Source of the DNA: JAFAFN01 sp963707555
GTDB taxonomy: Bacteria; Actinomycetota; Acidimicrobiia; Acidimicrobiales; Microtrichaceae
Length of the DNA: 64,000 nucleotides
Reading direction: 5' to 3'
Assembly: GCA_963707555.1 (NCBI GenBank)
Contig: CAVPQM010000021.1
Coordinates: 186,001-250,000 of the forward strand
A program made the translations under genes and the position numbers. Position 1 is the first letter of the stretch. The number at the start of each line of letters is the position of its first letter. Below, one piece after another: positions 53,733 through 63,587 of this stretch. The notes under the pieces were generated by a model that was not told the DNA's origin, ran no database searches, and saw only the letters and a program-made list of their open reading frames with translations.

Positions 53733-54647
53733 ATGCCACAGCAGGTGTGGAGGGGTTCGATCTCGTTCGGTCTGGTGAACATCGGCGTGAAGGCCTTCTC
53801 CGCGACGCGGGACCAGAAGGTCCACTTCCACCAGATCGACCGCAACAGCGGCTCGCGCATCGGCTACGACAAGGTCGCGAAGTCGACGGGGGAGAAGGTC
53901 TCCTCGGCAGACATCACCCTCGGCTACGAGATCGACTCGGGCCGCTACGTCACCTTCGATCCCGAGGAGATCGCGGCGATGCGTCCCCGGGCCACGAAGA
54001 TGGTCGAGATCTCCGACTTCGTCGATCTGGAGTCGATCGACCCGGTCTTCTACGAGAAGACCTATTGGTTGGTCCCCACCGACGAGGGCGCCGAGAAGGC
54101 CTACGGGCTGCTCGCCACGGCGATGGAGGAGCAGCAGCGGGTCGGCATCGGCATGGTGGTCATGCGCAACAAGCAGCACCTGGCTGCCATCCGACCGCTC
54201 GACGGCGCACTCGCCATGTCGACGATGCGCTTCTCGGACGAGGTCGTCGCACGAGAGACCCTGCCCGGGATCCCCGACGAGATGTCCCCGTCGGCCAAGG
54301 AGCTCGCGCTCGCGACCGAGATCATCTCGAGCCTGGCATCGGAATGGGACCCGGAGCGCTACCACGACTCCTACACCGCCGAGCTGCGATCGCTCATCGA
54401 GCAGAAGGCCGCTGGGGACGACATCACCGAGGAGTCCGTCGGCGACGAGGCCCCCGACGCGGCGGTCGTCGACCTGATGGCTGCCCTCGAGGCGAGCGTG
54501 CGAGCAGCCAAGGGGACTCGTGCATCGGGCGACGACGGCCCCGACGAAGGTGCCGACGACGGCTCCGAGGACGCCGCCGAGCCGGCTGCCGAGAAGGCCG
54601 CCGAGAAGGCCCCGGCCAAGAAGCGCGCCGCCAAGAAGTCGGCCTGA
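53733..54647 (+). CDS. ku: Ku DNA end-binding protein
   Basis: A 304-residue bacterial Ku: MPQQVWRGSISFGLVNIGVK, KVHFHQIDRNSGSRIGYDKV, FVDLESIDPVFYEKTYWLVP and MRNKQHLAAIRP. The homodimer threads onto double-strand ends and recruits a ligase. An acidic Asp/Glu/Ala linker follows the core, and the extreme C-terminus is Lys/Ala-rich (KAPAKKRAAKKSA), as in Ku forms whose tails tune DNA binding. No LigD is beside it; a LigC-like gene is 22 kb away. The start is clear from the family N-terminus. Confidence 0.96.
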   Translation: MPQQVWRGSISFGLVNIGVKAFSATRDQKVHFHQIDRNSGSRIGYDKVAKSTGEKVSSADITLGYEIDSGRYVTFDPEEIAAMRPRATKMVEISDFVDLESIDPVFYEKTYWLVPTDEGAEKAYGLLATAMEEQQRVGIGMVVMRNKQHLAAIRPLDGALAMSTMRFSDEVVARETLPGIPDEMSPSAKELALATEIISSLASEWDPERYHDSYTAELRSLIEQKAAGDDITEESVGDEAPDAAVVDLMAALEASVRAAKGTRASGDDGPDEGADDGSEDAAEPAAEKAAEKAPAKKRAAKKSA

Positions 54648-54661
54648 TCCACGTGGGGACG

Positions 54662-55616
54662 ATGCCCCGCCCACCCGGGCGGATCCGTCGGCTGGCCGAG
54701 GAGCTCGACGAGACCGGCTTCCGGTTCCCCGGCGACGACGACGCCGTCGCCCTCGTGCTCGAGGAGCTCGAGTACGCCCTGCACCCCGCCGTGCACGAGC
54801 GCCGCGTCCCCACCTTCGGCAGCGTGGTCGCGCCGTCGATCGAGCCCGAGGCGTGGGAGGACCCGACCGACCTCGAGGTGCTGCGACGCAGCATCGGCAC
54901 GTTCCCCCTGCCCCAGGCACGCCGCTTCGCGGACGGTCTGTCGAGCTGGCTCGTCCGGTGGTCCGACGGCAGGAACGACTCCGTGGTGTTCGACCGCGCC
55001 GCCGGATCGGAACGCGACCTGGTGGTGCTCGCCGAGGCGACCGGGGGCACGCTGCTGCAGCGGCACCCCATGGGCGTCGTCCGCGCGGTCGGCAGCTTCG
55101 GGGTGCTCCGCTACGACGGGCTGACGTGGCACCACGAACCGCCCGTGTCGGGCTGGATCGACACCATGGCGGCGTGCTCCGAGCTCGGTGACCGCCGGGT
55201 GCTGTCCACGCTGTTGACCTTCGCCGTGCACGACCTCGGCGCCCGCGGCATCGGCGCCATCCTCGTCTACCGTCCCGACATCGAGCGTGACGGGCCCTTC
55301 CAGCTGCGCCTGCCGGTGCCGCCACCGCTGCAGATCGGCCGTCCTGCCGACCTCGCCCCGCTCAGCCACGTGCTCGCGCAGGTCGACGGGGCCGCAGTCT
55401 TCGACATCGGCGGCACGCTCCGGGAGCTGGGCGTCCGACTGGTACCGACGCCGGCGGCCGAGATCGAGGTCGCCGGGTACCGAGGCATGCGACACACCGC
55501 AGGGCGCCGCTACAGCCGTGACGACTCCTACGCGCACGGTGGTGGTCGTCAGCGAGGACGGGCCCGTCACGGTGTTCCGCGACGGCGCGATCGTCGGCCG
55601 ATCCGAAGAGGACTGA
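54662..55616 (+). CDS. Diadenylate cyclase (DAC/DisA_N) domain protein (frameshifted near the end)
   Basis: About 317 residues. An N-terminal ~170-residue region of unknown type carries no membrane helix. The DAC fold follows: LLTFAVHDLGARGIGAILVY, the DGA motif in VDGAAVFDIGGTL, and the RHR-equivalent GMRHTAGRRYSRDD. The domain joins two ATP into cyclic di-AMP. The third residue of RHR is Thr here, so activity is uncertain. One extra base near 55534 breaks the frame before VVVVSEDGPVTVFRDG; removal restores a stop at 55616. The ATG at 54662 (or GTG 54653) follows ku by 14 bp. Confidence 0.78.
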
Positions 55617-55748
55617 GACCCGCCGACTCGGTGCCGACCTTCCGGACGAAATAGCCTCGGTGGTGAGCAGCCGGGTCGTTCGCCCGCCGCTCACCTGCCG
55701 GGCGAGTGCACCACGCTCGCCCGACCCAGCTCGTGAGGAGAATCCCCC

Positions 55749-57927
55749 ATGGTCGCAGTGTCCGCACGCCAGCGTGCGATCGAAGCCGTCAGCACCTACC
55801 GGCCGTCGGTCGAGCCGATCCCCGGCGACGAGGCACCGGGCGAGCTCTTCGGCTCCAACGTCTTCTCGCAGGCCGTCATGCAGAAGCGCCTGCCGAAGCA
55901 GGTCTACCAGTCCGTCGTCGCGACGATCGAGCACTCCGAACCGCTCGATCCGTCCGTGGCCGACATCGTCGCCTCGGCGATGAAGGACTGGGCCGTCGAG
56001 AAGGGCGCGACGCACTACGCACACGTCTTCTACCCGCTGACCGGCCTGACCGCCGAGAAGCACGACAGCTTCCTCGAGCCCGACGGCAACGGGGCGTCGA
56101 TCGCGGAGTTCGCCGGCAAGACCCTGGTCCAGGGTGAGCCCGACGCGTCGAGCTTCCCCAACGGCGGCCTGCGCCAGACCTTCGAGGCCCGCGGCTACAC
56201 CGGCTGGGACGTCACCAGCCCCGCGTACATCCTCGAGAACCCGAACGGGAACACGCTGTGCATCCCGACGGTGTTCGTGTCGTGGACCGGCGAGGCGCTC
56301 GACAAGAAGACCCCGCTGCTGCGCTCGCAGCAGGCGCATGAACGTGCAGGCGCAGCGGGTGCTGACGCTCTTCGGACACCAGGACATCGGCGCGGTGTCG
56401 TCGTTCGCCGGCGCCGAGCAGGAGTACTTCCTGATCGACCGCCACTTCTTCTTCGGGCGACCCGACCTGATGGCGAGTGGCCGCACCCTGTTCGGCGCGC
56501 CGCCGCCCAAGGGCCAGGAGTTCGACGACCACTACTTCGGCGCCATCCCCGAGCGGGTGCTGGCGTTCATGCTCGACGCCGAACGTGAGCTCTTCAAGCT
56601 GGGCATCCCGGCCAAGACCCGCCACAACGAGGTCGCGCCCGGCCAGTTCGAGATCGCGCCGGTGTTCGAGAAGGCGAACATCGCCACCGACCACCAGCAG
56701 CTGCTCATGGTCACGCTGCGGCGCGTCGCCGAGAAGTACGGCATGGAGTGCCTGCTGCACGAGAAGCCCTTCGCCGGCGTCAACGGCTCGGGCAAGCACG
56801 TGAACTTCTCGCTCGGCAACGCCACCCAGGGCAACCTGCTGAACCCCGGTGACACGCCGCACGAGAACGCCCAGTTCCTGGTGTTCTGCGCCGCGGTGAT
56901 CCGGGCGGTGCACCTCTACGGCGGTGTGCTGCGCTCGGTCGTCGCGTCGGCCTCGAACGACCACCGACTCGGCGCGAACGAGGCCCCGCCGGCGATCATC
57001 TCGATCTTCCTCGGCGAGCAGCTCTCGGACGTGTTCGACCAGATCGCGAAGGGTGGTGCGACCAACTCCAAGGAGAAGGGCATGCTCACCATCGGCGTCG
57101 ACACGCTCCCGGAGCTTCCGTCGGACCCGGGTGACCGCAACCGGACCAGCCCGTTCGCGTTCACGGGCAACCGCTTCGAGTTCCGGGCGCCGGGCTCGTC
57201 GCAGTCGATCGCCGGTCCGATGGTCGCGATCAACACGATCATGGCCGACTCGCTCGACTTCATCGCCACCGAGCTCGAGCGGCTCACGGGCGAGGGCGTC
57301 GAGTTCAACAGCGCGGTGCAGAAGGTGCTCGAGGGCATCATCACCGATCACGGCGCCGTGGTGTTCAACGGCGACGGCTACTCCGACGAGTGGCAGGTCG
57401 AGGCCGAGGCACGCGGGCTCAAGAACCTGCGCACCAGCGTCGAGGCGCTGCCCGAGCTCGCCTCTCCCGAGGCGATCGACCTGTTCGGCCGGTACGGCGT
57501 GCTCAACGAGCGTGAGCTGAACAGCCGCTACGAGGTGTACCTGGAGCAGTACGACCTGAGCATCGGCGTCGAGGCGCGTTCGACGCTCGAAGCAGCCAGG
57601 ACGCTCGTGCTGCCCGCGGCCATGCGCTACCAGGGCGAGCTCGCGGCGACCGCGGCCAACCTGCGCGCCATCGGCTACGACGCCGACACGACGATCCTCG
57701 ACTCGGTGACCGCGGCGACCAGCGAGCTCCTGGCCGGGATCGCGACGCTCGAGGAGGGCATCGCCCACGAGGGCGGCACCTCGACCCTCGAGGACGCCCG
57801 GTACGCACGCGACACGCTGCTGCCGGCGATGCTCGCCGTGCGCGCCGCCGCCGACCGGCTCGAGACCGTCGTCGCCGACGACCTGTGGCCGCTGCCGACC
57901 TACCAGGAGATGATGTTCATCCTCTGA
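55749..57927 (+). CDS. glnN: Glutamine synthetase type III (one frameshift)
   Basis: A ~725-residue GSIII, much larger than GSI/GSII. It includes FGSNVFSQAVMQKRLPKQVY, HDSFLEPDGNG, GGLRQTFEARGYTGWD, the glutamate-binding EQEYFLIDRHFF, HNEVAPGQFEIAPVFE, and the nucleotide loop KPFAGVNGSGKHVNFSLG. A C-terminal V-domain carries the GSIII-specific NEREL...YEVYLEQY region. It makes glutamine from glutamate, ammonia and ATP. One extra base near 56337 splits it; removing it joins SQQA to MNVQAQRVLTLFG. GAGGAGA precedes the ATG. It appears monocistronic. Confidence 0.93.
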
Positions 57928-57993
57928 GGCGCCGCCGCCGGTCGTCGCGCCACCCGCGGTGCGGGGTCGCCGGGAGTCGGGCAAGCTGTCGGC

Positions 57994-58815
57994 ATGTCCA
58001 CCGCCGACGTGTTCGACGAGCAGGGCCGACCGCAGCGGGTGACCATGCCCGCAGCGTTCATCGGACACGGCAACCCGATGAACGCGCTCGACACCAACCG
58101 CTGGACCGCCGAGTGGCGGGCGTTCGGCGAGCGGATCCCCGTGCCCAGAGCCGTGCTGTGCATCTCGGCACACTGGTTCATCGGCGCCACGGCGGTCACC
58201 GCGATGTCGAGGCCGCGGACGATCCACGACTTCTACGGATTCCCCGACGAGCTGTTCGCGATCGAGTACCCGGCGCCGGGACTGCCGGAGCTGGCCGGCG
58301 AGATCGCCGAGCTCGCGCAACCCACCTGGGTCGGCGCGGACGAGGACAGCTGGGGCCTGGACCACGGCACGTGGTCGGTCCTCACCCACATGTTCCCCGC
58401 GGCCGACGTCCCCGTGGTGCAGCTCTCGATCGACGCGACGCAGCCGCTCGAGTACCACCTCGGTCTGGCCGCGCGGCTGGCGCCGCTGCGCGACGCCGGC
58501 GTCCTCGTGCTCGGCAGCGGCAACGTCGTCCACAACCTGCGCCTGGTCGACTGGGGCTCGGTCGAGCACGGCACCGACTGGGCGCACCGCTTCGACGACG
58601 CCGCACGCGAGTTGCTCGTCCACCGTCCGGGCGACGTCCTGGAGCTGTCGCGACACCCGGACTTCGCGCTCGCCGTCCCGACCACCGACCACTTCATCCC
58701 GATGCTGTACCTTGCCGGACTCGCGGCGGCCGCCGGGGAGGGCTGCGCGACGCTGGTCGACGGCTGCACGATGGGGTCGATCTCGATGTCCGCCTACGCA
58801 CACGGAGCGCCATGA
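57994..58815 (+). CDS. ygiD: 4,5-DOPA-dioxygenase-type extradiol (LigB/DODA) protein
   Basis: A 273-residue protein with all metal histidines of the DODA/YgiD class: IGHGNPMNAL, CISAHWFIGA, SGNVVHNLR and TTDHFIPML. Zn or Fe at this site supports ring-opening of catechols such as DOPA in plant homologues; the natural substrate in bacteria is usually unknown. CAAGCT lies 6 nt before the ATG, in keeping with leaderless initiation. Its stop overlaps the DUF952 start (ATGA). Confidence 0.9.
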   Translation: MSTADVFDEQGRPQRVTMPAAFIGHGNPMNALDTNRWTAEWRAFGERIPVPRAVLCISAHWFIGATAVTAMSRPRTIHDFYGFPDELFAIEYPAPGLPELAGEIAELAQPTWVGADEDSWGLDHGTWSVLTHMFPAADVPVVQLSIDATQPLEYHLGLAARLAPLRDAGVLVLGSGNVVHNLRLVDWGSVEHGTDWAHRFDDAARELLVHRPGDVLELSRHPDFALAVPTTDHFIPMLYLAGLAAAAGEGCATLVDGCTMGSISMSAYAHGAP

Positions 58816-59192
58816 GCAACGACGGTCCCAACTCGGGTCACATCCACCACTTGGCCCTGGCGCCGGAGTGGCACGCCGCGCTGAGCGGTGACCGCCTGTA
58901 CCGACGCTCGTCGATCGACCGGACGCTCGAACAGGAGGGGTTCGTGCACTGCTCGTTCCGCGAGCAGGTCCAGGGCACCGCCGACAAGTACTACCGGGAC
59001 CGAGCCGACGTCGTCCTGCTGACGATCGAGCCTGCGCTGATCGACGCCGAGATCCGACACGAGAACAGCAGCGGGGGCACCGAGCTCTTCCCACACGTGT
59101 ACGGACCGATCCCCGTCGACGCGGTCGTCGCTGCTCGTCCCGTCACCCTGCTCGACGACGGCACACTCGACATCACCGACGCACTCGGCTGA
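58812..59192 (+). CDS. DUF952 family protein
   Basis: A 126-residue protein with the DUF952 pattern: IHHLALAPEW at the start, EQEGFVHCSFREQVQGTADKYYRDR, and later ELFPHVYGPIPVDAVVAA. The fold is related to ADP-ribosyl-cyclase/RNA 2'-phosphotransferase-like proteins, but no function is proven. It is translationally coupled to the DODA-type gene and converges on the ABC-F gene. Confidence 0.87.
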   Translation: MSNDGPNSGHIHHLALAPEWHAALSGDRLYRRSSIDRTLEQEGFVHCSFREQVQGTADKYYRDRADVVLLTIEPALIDAEIRHENSSGGTELFPHVYGPIPVDAVVAARPVTLLDDGTLDITDALG

Positions 59193-59204
59193 CGGGCGAG
59201 CGGC

Positions 59205-60815
59205 TCAGGCGAGCTCGACGAGCTCGAGCAGCGACTCGTCGAAGTGGTCGATCTGCCCCTCGGGCATGGTGAGCGCCCGATCGGGCTGCAGCGCTCGCAC
59301 GAACTCGGGGTCGTGGCTCACCAGGATGATCGTGCCGGGCCACCGGCTGAACGCGTCACCCACGGCGGTCCGTGAGGCAGGGTCCAGGTTGTTGGTCGGC
59401 TCGTCGAGCAGCAGCAGGTTGTTGGCCCCCACGACGAGCTGAGCCAGCGCGAGACGGGTCTTCTCACCGCCCGACAGCGTCGCCGCGTCCTGGTGCGCCT
59501 TGTCGCCCGTCAGGCCGAACATGCCCATCACGCTGCGCGCCTCGCGGTCGCCGATCGGAGCGCTGGCGCGCATGTGGTCGAGCAGCGACTTCCCGTCCTC
59601 GATGCCCTCGTGCTCCTGCGCGTAGTAGCCGATCGTCGTGCGGTTCCCGCTGCGCACGGTGCCGTGGTTCGGCGTGCTGGTCCCTGCCAGGAGCTTGAGC
59701 AGCGAGGTCTTGCCCGCGCCGTTCAGACCCATGATGATCATCCGTTCGCCACGTCCCACGTCGAAGCTGACGTCGGAGAAGACCGACAGGGCGCCGTAGG
59801 ACTTGGCCAACTCCTGGGCCTCGAGCACGGTGCGGTCCGAGGGGGGCGGGTCGGGCAACCGCACGGCGATGCTGCGCTTGTGCTCCGGGGCGTCGACGCG
59901 ATCGGCCTCGAGACGAGCTGCACGAACGTCCAGGCCCTTGGCGACCCTGGCCCGCTTGCCGCTCTGACCGCGCATGCCGTCCGCACGGTCCGAGAGCCGC
60001 TTGATCTCCTTGGACTGCCGGGTGGCGAGCTTGCTGAGCCGCTCCTCCTCGAGCTCGCGGTTGGTGAGGTACTTCGAGTACGTCCCGCGGTACTCCACGA
60101 GCGTGCCGACAGCGTCCTCACCCTCACGGTCCAGGTGCATGACACGGGTGATCGACTCGTCGAGCAGGCCGAGGTCGTGGCTGATCACGATCAGCGCGCC
60201 CCGGAAGTCCGCCAGGAACTGGAGCAACCAGTCGCGGGCGTCCGCGTCGAGGTGGTTCGTCGGCTCGTCCAGGAGCAGCAGCTCGCTGCCTGCGAAGAGG
60301 ATGCGGGCGAGCTCGAGGCGGCGGCGCTCCCCACCCGAGAGCGCGCCGATCGTCAGATCGAGTCGGTCCGCGGCGAGTCCCAGACCAGCGGTCAGCCGCC
60401 GTGCCTCGGACTCCGCGGCGTACCCGCCGAGCGCCTCGAAGTGCTCCATGGCGTCGGAGAACCGTGCGATGTTGCGGTCGGAGGCGTCCTCGGCCATCGC
60501 CACGGTCAACTTCTCGATCCGGGCCATCGCCTCGTCGAGACCACGGCCCGAGAGCACGTGCGCCAGGCAGCTCGTGTCCGGCGGCACGTGGTCGCTGCGC
60601 GGATCCTGGGAGAGGTAGCCGGTCGCTTCGGCCCGCGAGATGGTGCCGCGATGCGGATCGTTCGCGCCGCCCAGCACCCTGAACAGGGTCGTCTTGCCGG
60701 CGCCGTTGCGCCCGACGAGACCCACCTTGTCGCCGGCGCGCACGTCGAAGGAGACGCCGTCGACGATGGTCTTGGTGTCGATCTGGACCCGGAGGTCACG
60801 TGCGATGAGTGTCAC
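59205..60815 (-). CDS. ABC-F family ATPase (EttA/ribosome-associated type)
   Basis: A 536-residue soluble protein with two ATPase cassettes. Walker A sites are VGRNGAGKTTLF (~35) and MGLNGAGKTSLL (~360), and signatures are ALSGGERRRLELARI and TLSGGEKTRLALAQL. Two Walker B motifs (LLLDEPTNHLD, LLLDEPTNNLD) and the ABC-F linker (YSKYLTNRELEEERLSKLAT, ~240-310) complete it. No membrane domain is present. ABC-F proteins act on the ribosome in translation control or antibiotic protection; the short linker does not show a resistance-type extension. The GTG start at 60815 is supported by the family N-terminus TLIARDLRVQ. Confidence 0.92.
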   Translation of the reverse strand: MTLIARDLRVQIDTKTIVDGVSFDVRAGDKVGLVGRNGAGKTTLFRVLGGANDPHRGTISRAEATGYLSQDPRSDHVPPDTSCLAHVLSGRGLDEAMARIEKLTVAMAEDASDRNIARFSDAMEHFEALGGYAAESEARRLTAGLGLAADRLDLTIGALSGGERRRLELARILFAGSELLLLDEPTNHLDADARDWLLQFLADFRGALIVISHDLGLLDESITRVMHLDREGEDAVGTLVEYRGTYSKYLTNRELEEERLSKLATRQSKEIKRLSDRADGMRGQSGKRARVAKGLDVRAARLEADRVDAPEHKRSIAVRLPDPPPSDRTVLEAQELAKSYGALSVFSDVSFDVGRGERMIIMGLNGAGKTSLLKLLAGTSTPNHGTVRSGNRTTIGYYAQEHEGIEDGKSLLDHMRASAPIGDREARSVMGMFGLTGDKAHQDAATLSGGEKTRLALAQLVVGANNLLLLDEPTNNLDPASRTAVGDAFSRWPGTIILVSHDPEFVRALQPDRALTMPEGQIDHFDESLLELVELA

Positions 60816-60959
60816 GAGTGGCTCTCGGGTCGATCGGGGACGAAAGGACGAGGCTACTTCCACCCGGGGAAGGCGCCCGAGAGAGTTCCGTGTGACATCG
60901 GACGGCCCGGCTGTCGGGCCTGCCAGACTGGACCCGGACCGCTGAGCCACAGGAGCCGG

Positions 60960-61535
60960 ATGGACGTCATCGAAGCGATCAGGAACCGGCACTCGGTGAA
61001 GCGCCTGATCGCCCCGGGGCCGACCCCGGCGCAGATCGAGACGTTGCTCGAGCTCGGTGGCACCGCCCCGGACCATGGCGGCCTCCGGCCGTGGCGACAC
61101 GTCGTGCTCTCCGGCGCCGACCTCGCTGCGTTCCCACTCGACGCCGGCGACAGCCCGACCGTGATCGTGGTGGGCCTGGAGCCGAGCGGCGACAAGATCT
61201 CGGTCGACGACCAGGCGGCGGCGGTGGCTGCGTCGGCGCAGCTGATCCTGCTCGCCGCGTCGGCGATGGGACTCGGGGCGATGTGGCGGACCGGTTCCGC
61301 CGCCCGCGATCCCCGGGTGCGCGCCGCCGCGGGGCTCAGTCCCGCGGGGAGGATCGTGGCGTTCGTGCACGTCGGCACTCCGGCGGACGCGCGGATGGGC
61401 ACGACGACGACGTCGGTGGAGCGGGCCCCCGAGCGCGCGGCGGTCTCCACGACGCCGCTGCCGGCTGCACCTGTCGCAGCGGCACCGTCCCGAGCGGACG
61501 GCGATCTGGGCATCGGGTCACTCCGCGGGCGTTGA
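60960..61535 (+). CDS. Nitroreductase family flavoprotein, shortened
   Basis: A 191-residue protein: IRNRHSVKRLIAPGPT, then ELGGTAPDHGGLRPWRHVVLSG (FMN binding), and LILLAASAMGLGAMWRTGSAA. Relatives have ~25 more residues between LSGADLAAF and the PTVIVVGLE strand. Here the two parts are joined in frame, so either a deletion or a short variant is present. The last ~40 residues are Ala/Pro-rich and unlike the family. An AGGAG ribosome binding site precedes the ATG. Its 3' end overlaps the convergent TetR gene by 18 bp. Confidence 0.78.
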   Translation: MDVIEAIRNRHSVKRLIAPGPTPAQIETLLELGGTAPDHGGLRPWRHVVLSGADLAAFPLDAGDSPTVIVVGLEPSGDKISVDDQAAAVAASAQLILLAASAMGLGAMWRTGSAARDPRVRAAAGLSPAGRIVAFVHVGTPADARMGTTTTSVERAPERAAVSTTPLPAAPVAAAPSRADGDLGIGSLRGR

Positions 61536-62204
61536 GTCCCGCTGCGCACTGAGCCGCAGCGTCTCGCCCGACACGGGTGCCGCGAGCAGGGCGGTCACCA
61601 GATCGACCAGGTGGCTGGTGAAGAGCCGGTCGTCGGTGGGCACGCCCTCGGCGCGGCGGGGGTCGCGGGCACGTCGGGCGAGCTCACCCAGGGTGAACTG
61701 CACGGCGGTGAAGCGACGGTGGCGCCGCAGGCCCTCGTCGGAGAGCAGGGGTGCGACGAGGGCTCGCCATCGGTAGGTGCTGTCCGCGGGGTCCTCGAGG
61801 CTCTCGACGGACAGGACCGGCACCGGTCTCGTGGCCAGGTCGGCCATGACCTGCAGGTAGCCGGCGCCGCCGTCCACGTTGGCGAGCTCCGCGGCGAGCG
61901 GGCGCACGAGTGCGCCGCTCAGGGTCCGCAGCTCGTCGACGCTCCGCTCATCGGAGCGGTCGGCGTCGTACTGGTCGAGCAGCGCGTGGCGCCGGGCTTC
62001 GACCGCCGGGTGGTGCTTCGCCAGGATGGCGGCGATCAGCCCGGGTCGGCCGCCGTAGTGGTACTGCACGGCGCTCGCGTTCGCGACACCCGCCTCGGCG
62101 TTGACCTCGCGCAGCGACACCGCTTCCAGGCCGCGCTGTGCGATCAGCCGCTCGGCGGCGCTCACCAGCCGTGAGGGAACATCGGCATCGGCGGTGGCAG
62201 TCAT
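61518..62204 (-). CDS. TetR-family regulator divergent from acyl-CoA dehydrogenase
   Basis: A 228-residue protein. The N-terminal helix-turn-helix (SRLVSAAERLIAQRGLEAVSL, NAEAGVANASAVQYHYGGRP) is typical of the group with a QYHF-like recognition end. The C-terminal ligand domain is unassigned. It is divergent from the acyl-CoA dehydrogenase at 62259, and the 54-bp spacer contains a short palindrome. Control of that fatty-acid gene is the natural guess. Confidence 0.88.
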   Translation of the reverse strand: MTATADADVPSRLVSAAERLIAQRGLEAVSLREVNAEAGVANASAVQYHYGGRPGLIAAILAKHHPAVEARRHALLDQYDADRSDERSVDELRTLSGALVRPLAAELANVDGGAGYLQVMADLATRPVPVLSVESLEDPADSTYRWRALVAPLLSDEGLRRHRRFTAVQFTLGELARRARDPRRAEGVPTDDRLFTSHLVDLVTALLAAPVSGETLRLSAQRDSTPAE

Positions 62205-62209
62205 CTATA

Positions 62210-62220
62210 TTCCACTGTAA
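62210..62220. promoter_or_regulatory. Palindrome in the TetR/acyl-CoA dehydrogenase spacer
   Basis: TTCCACTGTAA fits TTnCAnTGnAA and overlaps TATATT, a plausible -10 element for the rightward gene, while lying 6 bp from the TetR start. It is a good candidate TetR operator. Confidence 0.45.
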
Positions 62221-62258
62221 TGCGCGTGCATCACGCCGCCACCGGAAGGACGCCTGCG

Positions 62259-63489
<1,231 letters not shown>

Positions 63490-63516
63490 TCCGGCGACCC
63501 GCCTCCCACTGCGCAG

Positions 63517-63560
63517 ATCCGACTCTATTTCGGGGTGATGACCCCGAAAACGCGTCGGAT
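63517..63560. terminator. Bidirectional hairpin terminator between acyl-CoA dehydrogenase and engB
   Basis: TTTCGGGGT-GATG-ACCCCGAAA forms a 9-bp stem with a 4-nt loop. It is extended by ATCCGAC (63517-63523) pairing with GTCGGAT (63554-63560). It sits between two convergent stop codons. Confidence 0.75.
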
Positions 63561-63587
63561 TTCGAGGGTGCGGGGAGCGAGGAGGGA

